This document shows, piece after piece, positions 38,771 to 50,597 of a DNA stretch of 64,000 nucleotides (positions are counted from its first letter, which is position 1; each line of letters begins with the position of its first letter). Position numbers and translations under genes: made by a program. This DNA is from Membranipora membranacea (lineage: Eukaryota; Bryozoa; Gymnolaemata; Cheilostomatida; Membraniporidae), in NCBI GenBank assembly GCA_914767715.1, contig OU612067.1, positions 29,548,162 through 29,612,161 on the forward strand, in the 5' to 3' direction. Below the pieces are notes generated by a model. That model was not told the origin of the DNA, did no database searches, and saw only the letters and a program-made list of their open reading frames with translations.

Positions 38771-39229
38771 AATTGATAATAAATCTGATAATAAATCTAT
38801 TACTACTATACCACTATGGCTTCTAGGAACAGGACAACAAAGTTATATACTGTACCTGTTGATAGAGCTGTCAGGGTGAGCCGCAAAGCCCCATCCCAAG
38901 TGTCTAACTAGTATAAGGCCAAAGGGTGATAGGCAATCAATCAAAAAATTTAACCTTCGTAGAAATTTACGAAATGAGGAAGTGAATTGTGATTAGTGGT
39001 GTTAGCTTCTGCTTCACAATCGTGCACACTACTATTGTGGTCCAACACAGTGTTGGCTGGCTAAATAGAGATGCTTGGAGCGACATGCCATTATTTAATG
39101 TAGAGTTAATCAAAGTTTGACAATCAATCTTTCTTTTTTTCTGAAGCAAATTCCAAGATATATGACAAGGAAGTGAATTATAGTAGTGGTGTAGGCTTCT
39201 GTTATTGTCAGTGGCTTGATTGATAGACC

Positions 39230-39700
39230 TTGTTTGCATATGAACAATTTGTAATCGATGGCTTCAGACATGGCTTAACACTTGGTGCAAAACAGGATTT
39301 TCACTTATTGTATATGAAAGTAAAGCCGTGGCCTTCTCCACTGCCTCTTTTGTCTAAGCTCAGCGATGAGGTGGCCAAGGGACGCATTATTGGTCCTTTC
39401 TCTAGCAAGCCATTTCCTGATCTCTTCATTTCTCCCCTGTATGTGATACCAAAGCCCAACAGTGATAAATACTGTATGATATTCAACCTCTCTCATCCAG
39501 TTGGAGGCGCTGTGAATGATAATATACCGAAGTTGCTAAGATCTGTGCAGTACTGCTCGGTTCAAGACATCGGTCACTGTTTGATATCAAATTATGGGGA
39601 TGGTGGTGCTTGGTTGGCTAAGGTGGATCTGGCTGATGCCTACAGGAGTGTTCCTATCAGACGCGATGATTGGGGATTCCTGGGCATATACATCGAGGAC
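39230..39700 (+). pseudogene. Reverse transcriptase, N-terminal part
   Basis: The open frame encodes the RT fingers and first palm motif of a DIRS-order element (SPLYVIPKPNSDKY, then VDLADAYRSVPI with a catalytic Asp). Homology stops near WGFLGIYIEDE, where the nested insertion enters. The RT resumes after about 41615. The ORF continues a little into the insertion but that part is not RT. Confidence 0.85.
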
Positions 39701-39704
39701 GAGA

Positions 39705-41216
39705 CTACTGGTACTGGCGTGGCAGCTGTCTGCACTCATGAAAGTGTGGCCTGCTTCGAGGTATTTTAGAGTGATAGTGTTTGCTGAAATTTTGTTCGTA
39801 TTTATTATGTCGGTCAGGGCAGTGTATAAGGCATAGTTTTTATTCTGCCCTCCGCAGTTATCCATATAGTATATTATATCGGCTACATCCTGATCCTTTA
39901 GGAGTGCTTGGATGAAGGCTGAAGTAATATCATCAGCCTTCCTTCCGGCGATGGCTTCATGCCAAAGCACAGATTCTGTTTTTGTCGCTCCACAATACTT
40001 TCCAACAGGAGCAAACGTTTGATGAAATGCGACGAGACGCTTGGTGAAACAGGCAGACTTTTAACCTGGCAGCCTCGGTAGCATGACAACTTTTTGGAAG
40101 TCAACGCTCCTTACTACACGACCTGTTACAACGGTCTCACCGTCTAGCTTATACGCATCCCTCGCCTTCTGGGCATGATACACATGCACGGTCTCTCTCA
40201 AGCATGCCTCACAGTCTCTAGTTGTGCACTCCCCATTCACCATTTGATGCTCCTCATCCATCTTCAACGCTGTGCACACTTCCCACTCTTCTTCTCCTAG
40301 TTTTGCAAATGAAATGTTCATATTGTTAACCCTTCTCATATAAGTTGTGTAATCCACTTTGTTTTCAGAGTTCAGATCATTGTAATGTTTATGCATATCC
40401 GTTATAGTTAGTCCATGAGGGAGGTAGAGTCTGTTCGGAGCATGCGCACGTCGGTAGTGTGATATGCATGGATTGAAGGTTTTAATGTGAGCATCGATCC
40501 CTTCGTGTAATACATTAATGTCCAACTTTTTGCGTCCTCTTTGGTCAGGTACAGGTGCGAGAAGAGAAGGGTTAGCCTTTGCATTCATCACTACATGAGA
40601 GTTGATGTTCAGTCTGATTGTATGCATGAAAAACTTATTGCACACCACACATTCTCTGCCATCAGCATCGGTCAGGCGGTAACTGTAGTAAACCTGGAAA
40701 GCAGAGGAAATAAAAAATTTGTTACTTATGGCTCAAGTTTAATTCCAGTAGAAATTTTCCTTACCCTGAAAATTCTATATTAATTGAATTATTAAATTTT
40801 ATATTTTCACTTTACATGGCCAATTATATTGAAAAAATTAATTCTGAATAACTGTATCTATGATCTTCCTAATTGTCATACAAATTACTGAGCCAAGACG
40901 GGGTAATGAGTGTAATTTTATTAATCGCTGTCCCAGCAAAAATTATACTTACAGCGCGCTGCCTGGAAGAAAATCTTTTGGTATTAGCATCATGTCTGTG
41001 CACCATCATGTGCAAGAAACTCTTTCGATCGTTGTAGCTTTTATTCCAATACTGGAGATATATCTGTATCCTTCTCATCTGGCTTATTTGAGCCTGGCAA
41101 TTCCTCGGACAATCTGTACAAGGTCCCTTGAGAGGGTGCTTTTCACGCTCATGTCTCAGTTTATCCTCAAGAGAGAGTCGGCGTTTTTTTGCAGGGTTGT
41201 TAACGTTTTCCATCAT
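39705..41216 (-). pseudogene. Transposase-like gene with DNCGGQNKN motif, broken
   Basis: Exon 1 (40953-41216) starts MMENVNNPAKKRR and holds CTDCPRNC. Exon 2 starts at 40693 (GT donor 40951-40952, AG acceptor 40694-40695) and reads YSYRLTDADGRECVVCNKFF, then a HYRRAHAPNRLYLP block. After an in-frame TAA at 40061-40063 the same frame continues to YYMDNCGGQNKN and GHTFMSADSCHA, then is cut by retrotransposon sequence. I recognise the layout from multicopy, poorly annotated invertebrate genes thought to derive from transposons, but cannot name the superfamily. The DN motif may be part of an RNase-H-like catalytic core; this is an inference. Confidence 0.65.
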
Positions 41217-41617
41217 GAAGTGAATTTACTGTGCTCTAGTGCTCAAATGATGAGCTTTGAGTTCTACTAACTGATTTATATGGCAGAAAATTGATGCACC
41301 GAGAAGGTAACGCTTTTCACTGTGCAAATACGTAACGCTCAGGCATTGTAAACTGCTGGAGAAACACATTATCAGCTGATAACGCCTTTTCAGTGCAGAA
41401 GGCAAGGTTTGATTGTTGTGAATTGTGCAGACATAACACAATTTAAGGGATTAGTGCTAAGCCTAATGAGCAAACACAACTTTTTGTTAGATAACATCTA
41501 TGATGTTTGGCTAATTATCAAACGTGGAGATTTTAGATAAGATTGCATGAGAAATATGACATGGCTGAGGAGATATTAAAAATTAATGCTGATAACGCTT
41601 TTTACCAGCAGAGGGCA
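39705..41617 (-). mobile_element. Nested insertion in the reverse transcriptase gene
   Basis: About 1.9 kb separates two RT fragments that should be contiguous. It carries a minus-strand transposase-like gene. The left breakpoint cuts this gene's 3' end, so the insert is itself truncated. The right end has recurring AACGCTTTT/CAGCAGAGGGCA-like motifs (41307, 41381 and 41591). No clean target duplication was found, so the breakpoints are approximate. Confidence 0.65.
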
Positions 41618-42490
41618 CTCTGTGGATAGGATGCTGCCTACGGGAGCATCATGCCAGTTATTCAGTAAGATTAGTGACTCCTTAGTTTGGATGTTTTACA
41701 AGCACTCCCCGGTGCAGGCCCATGTTTTCAACTATCTGGATGACTTTCTTTTTGTGGGGGACTCGCAAGAGAATTGTGAGGGGGCTTTGAGGAATTGTGT
41801 GAGGCTACCGGAGTGCCTATTGCACCACATAAAACCGTGAGGCCAGTGAAGAGCTTGGTGTTTTTGGGGATTGGTATTGATGCTGAGAGAATGGCTCTGT
41901 ATATCCCATCAGAAAAGAGAGACAAAATTATCTGTAAGCTCAATCAATTCCTGTCTAGGAAGACACCACGTGCTTAGAAATGGCAGTCACTTGCTGGTTC
42001 ATTAAACCATATATCTCAGGTTATAGCTAGTGCAAGGATTTATTTAAGCAGCGTATACGAGAATCTGTCTGGAATTCTTTCCCAACGGCAAGATAAAAGG
42101 AGGAAAGTCTCGGAGGAAGTAGCTGATGATTTGCATGTGTGGTTTAACCTACTTCATACCCCATCAGAAAGGCTATTCAGGATGCTAGATTCCTCAACAT
42201 CTTGCTTCCCTGATGTGTACACGGATGCATCAACCTCTGTAGGTTTCGGTTGTATGTGGGGGTCATCTTGGTTCTCAGGGTCTTGGCCTTATGGCAAGAA
42301 GTGCAACATTGCAGTATTGGAACTGTATCCCATCTATGTTGTACTTACGTTGCTCAGTTTGGAGTTCTCTGATATGATGATCAACATTTTTACTGACAGT
42401 ATGACTGTGACTAATATCCTAATATCTATGCGGAAGACGATGAGGGGGGGGGGTGTAGTGATGTGTTGGTCAATTTGTGTTGTAACTTAG
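41615..42490 (+). pseudogene. Reverse transcriptase C-terminal part and RNase H
   Basis: The RT resumes at VDRMLPTGASCQLF and contains the YLDD catalytic motif (about 41733-41744). A frameshift near 41795 moves the reading to the frame carrying GVPIAPHKT. An in-frame TAG stands at about 41975-41977 before KWQSLAGSLNHISQ. RNase H follows, with VYTDASTSVGFG and VLELYP. It ends at a run of ten G (42444-42453), after which the frame shifts again. It is non-functional as written. Confidence 0.82.
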
Positions 42491-43410
42491 ATTGGCTAAT
42501 GAAAGTTTTGTTGGTTACAGGTTTAGAGGGAGAGTTTGAGTCACTGATCGCAGATTCTCTGTCTACAAAATCTACAGCTATTTATGAGAAGTGTTTTGAT
42601 GATTACTCGACCTTTTGTGAGGAGATGTCACTGCCTATTGCCGGTGGACAATCGAAAGTCTCGGCCGAGCTATGGGTAGCGCAACTGGTCAAGAAGGGTC
42701 TGGGATATGGGACAGTGCATTCCCACTTGTCAGCACTCCGTCACATGTTTAGACGCAAGGGCATTGGGATCGCCTGGGAATCTGAGAAGCTAGGAATAGC
42801 TTTGAAGGGATTGAAGAAGAGAAGGCAACAGACTCTGAGGAAGCACCCAGTCTCTTTGCCGCAGATCAAGTCTCTGTATCGGGGGGGGGGGGGGGGCTGA
42901 GGATTTTCTGCCAGTTTATTCATGTCAGATGTTCAAGGTGATGGTATCCTTGGCCTTCTTTGGATTCCTTCGGCCGTCCGAATTTTGTGTGTCTAGTAAG
43001 GAACACTATCTACGATGTAATGATGTCAAGATCTCAAAATCTAGGAAGACTATGTTTATAAGGCTGAGGTCTTTCAAGCACTCTGAGAAGCCTGCTATCA
43101 TCACAATTTCAGACTCCTGGTCAAGGTCTATTGGCATTGTGCAGTTATTTAAGGGTTACTTGGAGTAGCAAGAGTGCAGACTAGAAGATGAGCCGCTGCT
43201 CAACATCACTGCGGCGTCGTTCCGCAGCATGTCACAGAAAGTGTGCTGTGCTGCTGGCTTGAAGGTGAAGATTACTCCCCATTGTTTCCGTCATGGTGGA
43301 GCAACTTGGGCAAGCAAGAGAGGCTGGTCTGTGGCGCAGATCGAAGCTCATGTCAGGTAGGAGTCTTAGGCGTACAATACATACATAAGCGCGTAACAAT
43401 TAAAAAGTAA
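42481..43410 (+). pseudogene. Tyrosine recombinase of the retrotransposon
   Basis: The N-terminal core-binding region reads STKSTAIYEKCFDDYSTF. The catalytic Arg is in FLRPSE (Arg codon 42971-42973) and the H-x-x-R box in HCFRHGGATW (43280-43291). A run of 16 G (42881-42896) shifts the frame between the two halves. In-frame stops occur at 43166-43168 and within the last block before the expected tyrosine (YNTYIS region). Confidence 0.83.
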
Positions 43411-43451
43411 GGTTGGAGAAAGGGAGTTCAATTGACATTTTCACTCCTTTG

Positions 43452-43642
43452 GTGACATTTTTTTCTCCAACTTGCAGGATAGATCTATCCTTTTGACTGG
43501 ATCCATCCTTTAAGTGCTCACTGTTGTGTCGCCATTTGCCAACCCTAAAAGTATGGTCCAATAACGTATTAGGCGTCCCCCTCCCCCGGGTGGGGGGGGG
43601 GGGTTAGACTATCATTGAGATACTTATGTGGATATAAAAATG
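43452..43642 (+). repeat. Split direct repeat B1
   Basis: Matches B2 (44075-44247), sharing TGCAGGATAGATCT, ACTGGATCCATCCTT and GATACTTATGTGGATATAAA. It runs straight into A2, with the AAAATG core shared at the junction. Confidence 0.88.
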
Positions 43643-43999
43643 TAAAGTTTCTCATGCCAATAAAAAACTTATTTTTACACCTTCAGGGTATCTCCTCCTC
43701 AATTGCATCTGCATGAAAATATTGTAATAACAAATATTGCAAATATCTGAAACCTATATCCTTGTATTCTGTGTCGGCTCTGATAGTTAGTTTGAGTTAT
43801 CAGCTACTTATAGTTGGGAGCTTTCAAGTACCATTAGGCTAGAATCCCTTTTCACATTGCGGCTCACCCTTGAAACCCTTGGGAAAATACCTCACTGACC
43901 AATCATCCTAATGATTGATAGGTCATTTCATTCAGCCGGGTTCTTTTGAGTGAAGGCTCTTTCAGTCTGGACTTCAATCAAGCTACTTGTGCAAATTGA
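43637..43999 (+). repeat. Split direct repeat A2
   Basis: Second copy of A1 (38409-38770), lying between B1 and B2 as expected for PAT/Ngaro elements. Confidence 0.9.
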
Positions 44000-44074
44000 T
44001 CCCACCATCCTCCCAAACTTTTTCTGCCACAACCATGAGTGTGTGTTGTAATTGTTGTATACGGGGGGGGGGGA

Positions 44075-44247
44075 GTGACAATTTTTCCCCAACTTGCAGG
44101 ATAGATCTGTCCTTTTGACTGGATCCATCCTTCAAGTGCTCACTGTTGTGTCGCAATTTGCCAACCCTAAAAGTATGGTCCAATAACGGGGGAGGGGGGG
44201 GGGGGGTTAGACTATCATTGAGATACTTATGTGGATATAAAAAATGT
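44075..44247 (+). repeat. Split direct repeat B2
   Basis: Second copy of B1 and right end of the retrotransposon. It differs from B1 mainly in the length of its poly-G tract. Confidence 0.88.
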
Positions 44248-47200
44248 GTTTTGCATTTCCATTATAACAGTATCCATGTAGGAAATGTGTTACAGCTAAC
44301 TTCCTCAAGTTTTCATAAGAACCAGTTATCAGGCTGATGATTCAATTATCATGGTAGTGCAGAAATGTCGTTGCATTTGATAGGCACAAAGCAGTGAACT
44401 CTCCAAGTGCATCAACGACCAAGTCCTTTGCACCTGATAACTGGTGATCATTTGTGTGTTTTTGGTTGTTTGTTTTGTTGTCGGAGCATGTTTTTCTATT
44501 ATGTGACCATTGTTTATGGGTGGTACTAAAAACTTATAATGACTGATTTACAATTGTGACGAGCATGCCTATGTATATGATCGGCAGCATGCTAAAATGA
44601 TCACGTGACCTGAATTAGTAGTCACTTATTATGAGGACACAACGATCGTACATGTCCTATGTTTGCTTAGTCATTGAAACTATGCAGAGTCAGGACTTTT
44701 TACAGCTTAGCTGTGAGATTTTAAAAAATTGATTCTGAAGGCTTGCAAAAGGTTTCCAAGTTGTACTGACCAAAATCCGTTAATAGCTGAAACCACTTTT
44801 GTTAAAGCGTTGAGCTATTCTTCAATGTTGTTGCCATCGGTTGCTTCTTGAAAAGCATGCATCTTTTGGCTACCACCACATTAAAAAACCCTGTGATTCA
44901 ATTAAAGTAACCAGCACAACATGTTTTGTGTTGCAAGGTTACACATATACTTCAGGCCAAATGCATAAATCGAGAGTTGCACCCTCCTACATCTCCATTC
45001 TCTACAGTCCATTAAAAAAGATTAATCTTATCATATCGGTGCATGTAAAATTTGAAAACAAATAATCATATACTGCAATGCCATCCTTGAACCCCGAAAT
45101 GATTTATGAATATTTTTTACTACATTGTTGTGGAAACATTGCGAGAAATTTTCTTGTTGATGATGAAATTCAGCGTTATTGCATAAATAAACTATTTATT
45201 ATACAAATTCATGTTGTATTGTCAGTTATGGCATAATGTTGTTTTCCAGAGTGACCACGGACATGGAGCGATCAGTATCTTTTAAGTCGCGGCTAAGAGC
45301 AGCTTGATATATGAACATCAGAGCTTTGAATATTTTGCAAATCAAAGCAATGACTCACTGATGTTAGTTTGTTTGCAACATCAATAAAAAATGCCAGATG
45401 AGATGTGTAGGTTCATCAACAATATGTTGATATCCTTTGTGTGAAAAACTCAAATCTTTATTTCAAATATCTCTATTTATATATTACAGTGAATTACACG
45501 ATAGGCCATTTCCCTTTAGCAGGGCGTGTAGTCATTTTCGCAGTTCTAAATCATGTTAAAAAGAAGGAAACCTGCTGTATTATGTATAAATATTAGACAA
45601 ATATTTTTAATATGAATACTATCTAGTTCTCCTCACAAGCTTGATAGAAAACTACAAGGATTTGATATTAGAATAACAGACTCAGCAAGCCATTCCCTAA
45701 CCTCTCACCACGCAGTAATTTTCCAACACAAATGCCCCAATCTATTAATTGATGAATGCACAAAAGCTTGCACAAAAGAGTTTTGACGTAAGTAGTTTCA
45801 GCTGTTTTGGTGGCCAATTTAAGAAAGAAACGTGAAGAAAGGTGGAAATACATAGTTAATACTTAACTTCTTTGATGATATACTAGGTCAAAGAACAAAA
45901 TACTCAGTAAACTATCCACGTACATTCATAAATGGGATTGAGCAGCATGTAGAGTGTCTGATTAACCAAGGTTCAGTCTGTGCAGGCAGAAAAATTTTCT
46001 TTAAAAGTCTGATTTTTGAAAAACTTTTGAAATTTTATTATTGTAAGTGGTAAATTTGAATAGTTAAATAGATAACCTCACTAAGTATCATTGTCCGAAC
46101 CCTTTCTTGCTGATTTCTACTTAAGCCATATAATGCATGTTCTTGATAGAATAACTAACATGACATTTCCTTAATCACATCTCACTCTCCACACTTTGGT
46201 TTACAAAGTGGGCAAGTTCCAGCAGTGGAATACTCATATTATGGAAGTTATTGGCTCTCTAGCTGTTAAGTTGGTGGCCGTAGATTTGCGTTTGGAATAG
46301 GCCAGTGAAAGTATATTACGTCACAGCTGTCAATGGACTTATTATATATTAATAAAACATGAGAAATTGATGATCAGCATGAATGGTGCTTGAACCAGAA
46401 CCATAGATACTAAAACAGCCCTGCATTGAAAAGATAAGTTCGTATAATTAAAAAATATGATCATGTATTATTTGTCGATTCATTTGCCTTCTCTATTTTT
46501 AGATTTTTTTCTTTCAAATTGTCTTGTCATCTCATCATCTGACTCAGCAATGTGATGGTTTTATCTACCAGCACTGAGCTGAGGGTCCTGGGGATTTTGA
46601 TCCTCAATTCATCATGATATATTATTACATTAATAAATTAATGGACAGCTGAGATGTTGCTGTGCCGTTGTTAACAATTTGCAGTGACGTAAGGTGCTAA
46701 TACTGGCTGATTCAATCTTCATGACGAATAAAAAACCTAATATGGATGATGCATTGAAGTTAAGCACCCACACACACCCGAAAAAATTTCAATCATCATG
46801 TGTTGATGACTTGTGTATGCAGGTCCTAAATTTGATAACGGCGTAAAATCTCTCTAAAAACCAACGCCGTACTTATGCTTGTGTGGATAAAAAGATGAAA
46901 TCAAATTGATCGCGGCAAGCTGAACCATTTGGGGCGCTGTGCTATGTCACAGTCACATGTCAAACCTGTAACAAATTAGTTACACTAATAACGTAGCTCA
47001 GCTACCACTGTTTCACATGGTCAGATGGCTATGAAGGTGATTTGAGAGGGATGAATATGAAAAAAGGACAAATGACAAGCTCATCTCTTTGGCTTTCTAA
47101 ATTCTCTGTAGACTAAGAGTGTATATTTGAATTCAAATAGCCTTTGGTGTCTGTCATACAGTCCTTTAGTAGGGGGTTGTTTCTACGACTACATCTGCAC

Positions 47201-50200
47201 ATTATGAATGGTATGATAAGTTGACTGAAGCTATGACTTGAGTGTGATGTAGCACAGAGCATATCCCCCGATTTTGAATGCCAATCCACGCCTATTATCT
47301 GAAAAGCATGAGATCCCGTAAGTTCCTCAATATTGGAATTCAGATGCTGGAACTTGCTAGACCTAAGTATGGAGAATAAGATGTGGTTCAAGAAAATATC
47401 ATGCTGGTGATACTTTTTTCCTTTACCTAGCTTTATCTGCTATTTGTTTTATGATATTTGTTTCATTAGCGCATGTTTTCAAAGCAAGTGGTTCCCTCAT
47501 GATTTAAGATAGCTATTACTGTCTGAAGATTTATAACATTGAGATTATAGTGGGTTTTCACACGTTTGTGATTTATGGCCCAAATTATGCAAACATAAGA
47601 AGGGTAATAAATTCCCTAAATCTCGACAAACAACCATTAGGACCTAGACTGAGTTCTTCATGAAACATGAGGAAGGTAGACAACTGATTCCTGTTTTATT
47701 ACAGATGACCAATGTTCGAAAGGTGATGGGTGGGGGGGGGGGTATTATTACAGTGAAGCAAAGAAGGGTTGGAAGACCACTGACAACAGAAAACGCGTAT
47801 TTTATAAAACAATGACAAAAATGAAAAAATGCATTAGAAGTAAAATCATAAGATGCTCATCAACCCTCAGGGCTGGCTTCATGCTGCCGGGGTCAGCCAT
47901 GAGGAGGATGTACCTTTGTGTTGTGCAGTGTTATTTTGTATCTTTGAGTAGCCGCACGTTACCCTAACACTGATATTGTACTATGCCTAGAACAAAAACG
48001 CTGTCTTCTGCTATGTTTAATGATTTTCCAAATTGAAGATCCTACGTCCTAAATATTAAATATTGTCATGGTTTGGTTTTGATGATATGTGTAACAAGGA
48101 CATAAGTTACACCCAAAGTACAATTGTTTAGAACTGGCTCAATGTCATAACTTTGACCACTGAGATTTGACAAACAACAGGGTATCAGCTGCAGCGGGTC
48201 TTCTTGACATACTTTGAATGTCACAGCGCTTCATGGATGTATTTAATTGCTATAAAATTTTTCATGGAAACTAGGTGGTAATGGAAAAGATTGAGGTAGC
48301 GCACAAAATTTTGGACATTTTGCCATCAGGTGATGAAACCTTGACCAACCATAAGTCAGTGCTTCTGATTGGTCAAACGAACGAGAGCTGTTTATGTCCT
48401 TCGTGATAAACAACATAGAAATCAAACAGCACCCCTGATCTTATGTGGATAACATTGTAACTTGTTTCCTTAATTGCTCGATAAGTTTGATTGAAATGAC
48501 AGTTCAAGACTAGAAAGTGAGTTCACTTATGAAAAGTTGCTGCGCGATGTGCGCTCAGAAAGTTGCAAAGTCGCAGCATGTGAAAGTTTTGGGTAAAATT
48601 TAAAAACCAAATCACTTTAACAAAATAGCACCCTGTCTTCCATTGCGATTGGCCGTATAAGGTTTGATATTCCGTGATAGTTGACTTTAACATGCGGCTT
48701 ACCTGCAGAGTACTGCCAGCAAAACGCCGAGGCAACAAAATATAATAATATGGTTCCAAAAATTCAAAAAATCTGAATGAAAATGCCAAAATCGGTACAT
48801 GTTTTTATGGGTCTGCGATAAATAATAGCCAAATAACAGCAGAAATTTGTTGCAATGAACCATAAATAACTATTCTCAAAGCAAAACTACTTTTTCAACT
48901 TTCCGGCAGCCTTGTAAATTAGCTTATTTGAATACTTGACGCCAGTTCTCCATGTGGCAGCATAGTTGAAAAGCAATTATTTAGGTTATAAATGATTGCT
49001 GATAGCTGATTTGGCACTGAGCGATTTATCGGGCAGCCTTATGTAAGTGCATTATCACCATGTAATGTAATGTAATGTAATGTAATGTGATGAGCAACTC
49101 CAAAAGCTTTACCAGAAACAAATGTAAAACTCTGTCTGGTAAATTTCCAAATGGAAATGGCTTGCATTGGATGTAAAGATATCAATAAATACTGATCGGG
49201 TATTTAGGTGTCACTTTTCCACCATGAACAAGATCCATGGTCAACAGGTCATACACTGACTTGGAAAATGAGTGGCTTTTCCTGCGTCCTGACCTGACCC
49301 AGCTCAATTGCAATTATATAAAGGTAAACTGTGATTTTTATAAATCTTTTTATGTCTTGCAAATGACGCCGAAACTTTGACACTGTTGGTTCAAACTTTC
49401 GAATCCCTGCTCAAAATTGGGAAACTGAAACTGCTCATTGAGTTCTACATATGTAGGTATAGGTGTAGGCAAGTGTAACTGGGACTTCGATCAATTACAG
49501 CTGTGGTTTCAACAACAAATGTGAGAAATCACTCAAATTCTGTTAATTCTTCCTACTTCCCTGTGTAAATTCTAAAACAAACATGCCATATTCACTATGT
49601 TGCACTGCACACGTTTTTGGGTTTTAACTTTTATATTAGAACTTTACTGTAACCATTATACAGATATGTGTTGCTACAGTAATCAACAACAGATAATTCA
49701 AAGTACTTTTACTTTGTTATTTATTTTTTAATATAAACACCATATCCCACCTTACTACCATGATATGGAAAACACTCATATATCATAGTTTTAATTGACT
49801 TGTAAACTGGTATTAAATTGGCACTGATTCTGGAGTCCTTACTTTCAGTGTATTATTGGTTCTCAGTCTTCAGACGGATTCATGAATCTGTGTTTCTTCA
49901 TACTATGGAATGCGTTACTATACTTGACACCTACATTTCACAAATAGTTCTCGGTTTTGGTAGTGTCGGAGTTGTCTATATTGATGTTCATACAGCAATA
50001 ATATTCTTTTTAAGTCTCTTAACCATCCATTCCTGTGACACTTTGAGAGATATAAGCTCCCTGATCCCTTAGTGTTATTTGCTTGTTAGGTATTCCCTGT
50101 GTGTCGTCATGCATCTGGCCATATTTACACACTAAACCTTGCAGAATAAACTTTCTAGGCGGAAAGAAAAGGTATGAGGTTCATTGAGTTATATTCCATT

Positions 50201-50597
50201 CCATAAGATGATAAACTGAAACGTGAAAACTTGCAATTTTGGCTATGTTTATTTTCAAACACATTTATCACCGAAAGCAGTATTAATCAGTGATCATGTG
50301 GTGAGTAACCATGACAAGTTATGTCAGATCAAAGCAGGAGCTCTAACTAATTAGTTTCATCATGAGTATGATAATTTATATCCTGTTAGAGTCACATAGT
50401 ATCGAATACCATTCTGTATGTCTCCCTTGGTGATTAGTCACACATAAATAAAATGAATAACATTATAATATTAAGATGTTACAGGTTACTGACAAAATGC
50501 AAAAAAATCTGTGTAACATTCAAAGCTTCTGGTTAAGTCAGTTTTCAAATAGAGAGATACCACTCACATAACGTTTTGCCATTTATAGATTCCCAGT
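44248..50597. other. Gene-poor intergenic stretch
   Basis: No gene, tRNA or transposon coding region is supported in 6.3 kb. It contains a (TGTAA)n microsatellite at 49061-49089 and a run of 11 G at 47732-47742. Open frames are short (at most 92 codons) and unrecognised. Confidence 0.5.
49061..49089. repeat. (TGTAA)n microsatellite
   Basis: About five and a half tandem copies of the pentamer TGTAA. Confidence 0.85.

Larger units (their letters stand above)
38409..44247 (+). mobile_element. PAT/Ngaro-type tyrosine-recombinase retrotransposon
   Basis: The element is bounded by split direct repeats in the order A1 - coding - B1 - A2 - B2, diagnostic of this DIRS-order group. It encodes reverse transcriptase (LAKVDLADAYRSVPI and YLDD motifs), RNase H (YTDAS) and a tyrosine recombinase (LRPSE and HCFRHGGATW). 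Little room exists between RNase H and recombinase for a methyltransferase domain, which favours Ngaro-like; this is an inference. No gag was identified in 38771-39229. The coding region is inactive, with frameshifts, stops and a 1.9-kb nested insertion. It lies just upstream of pseudogene F. Confidence 0.85.
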
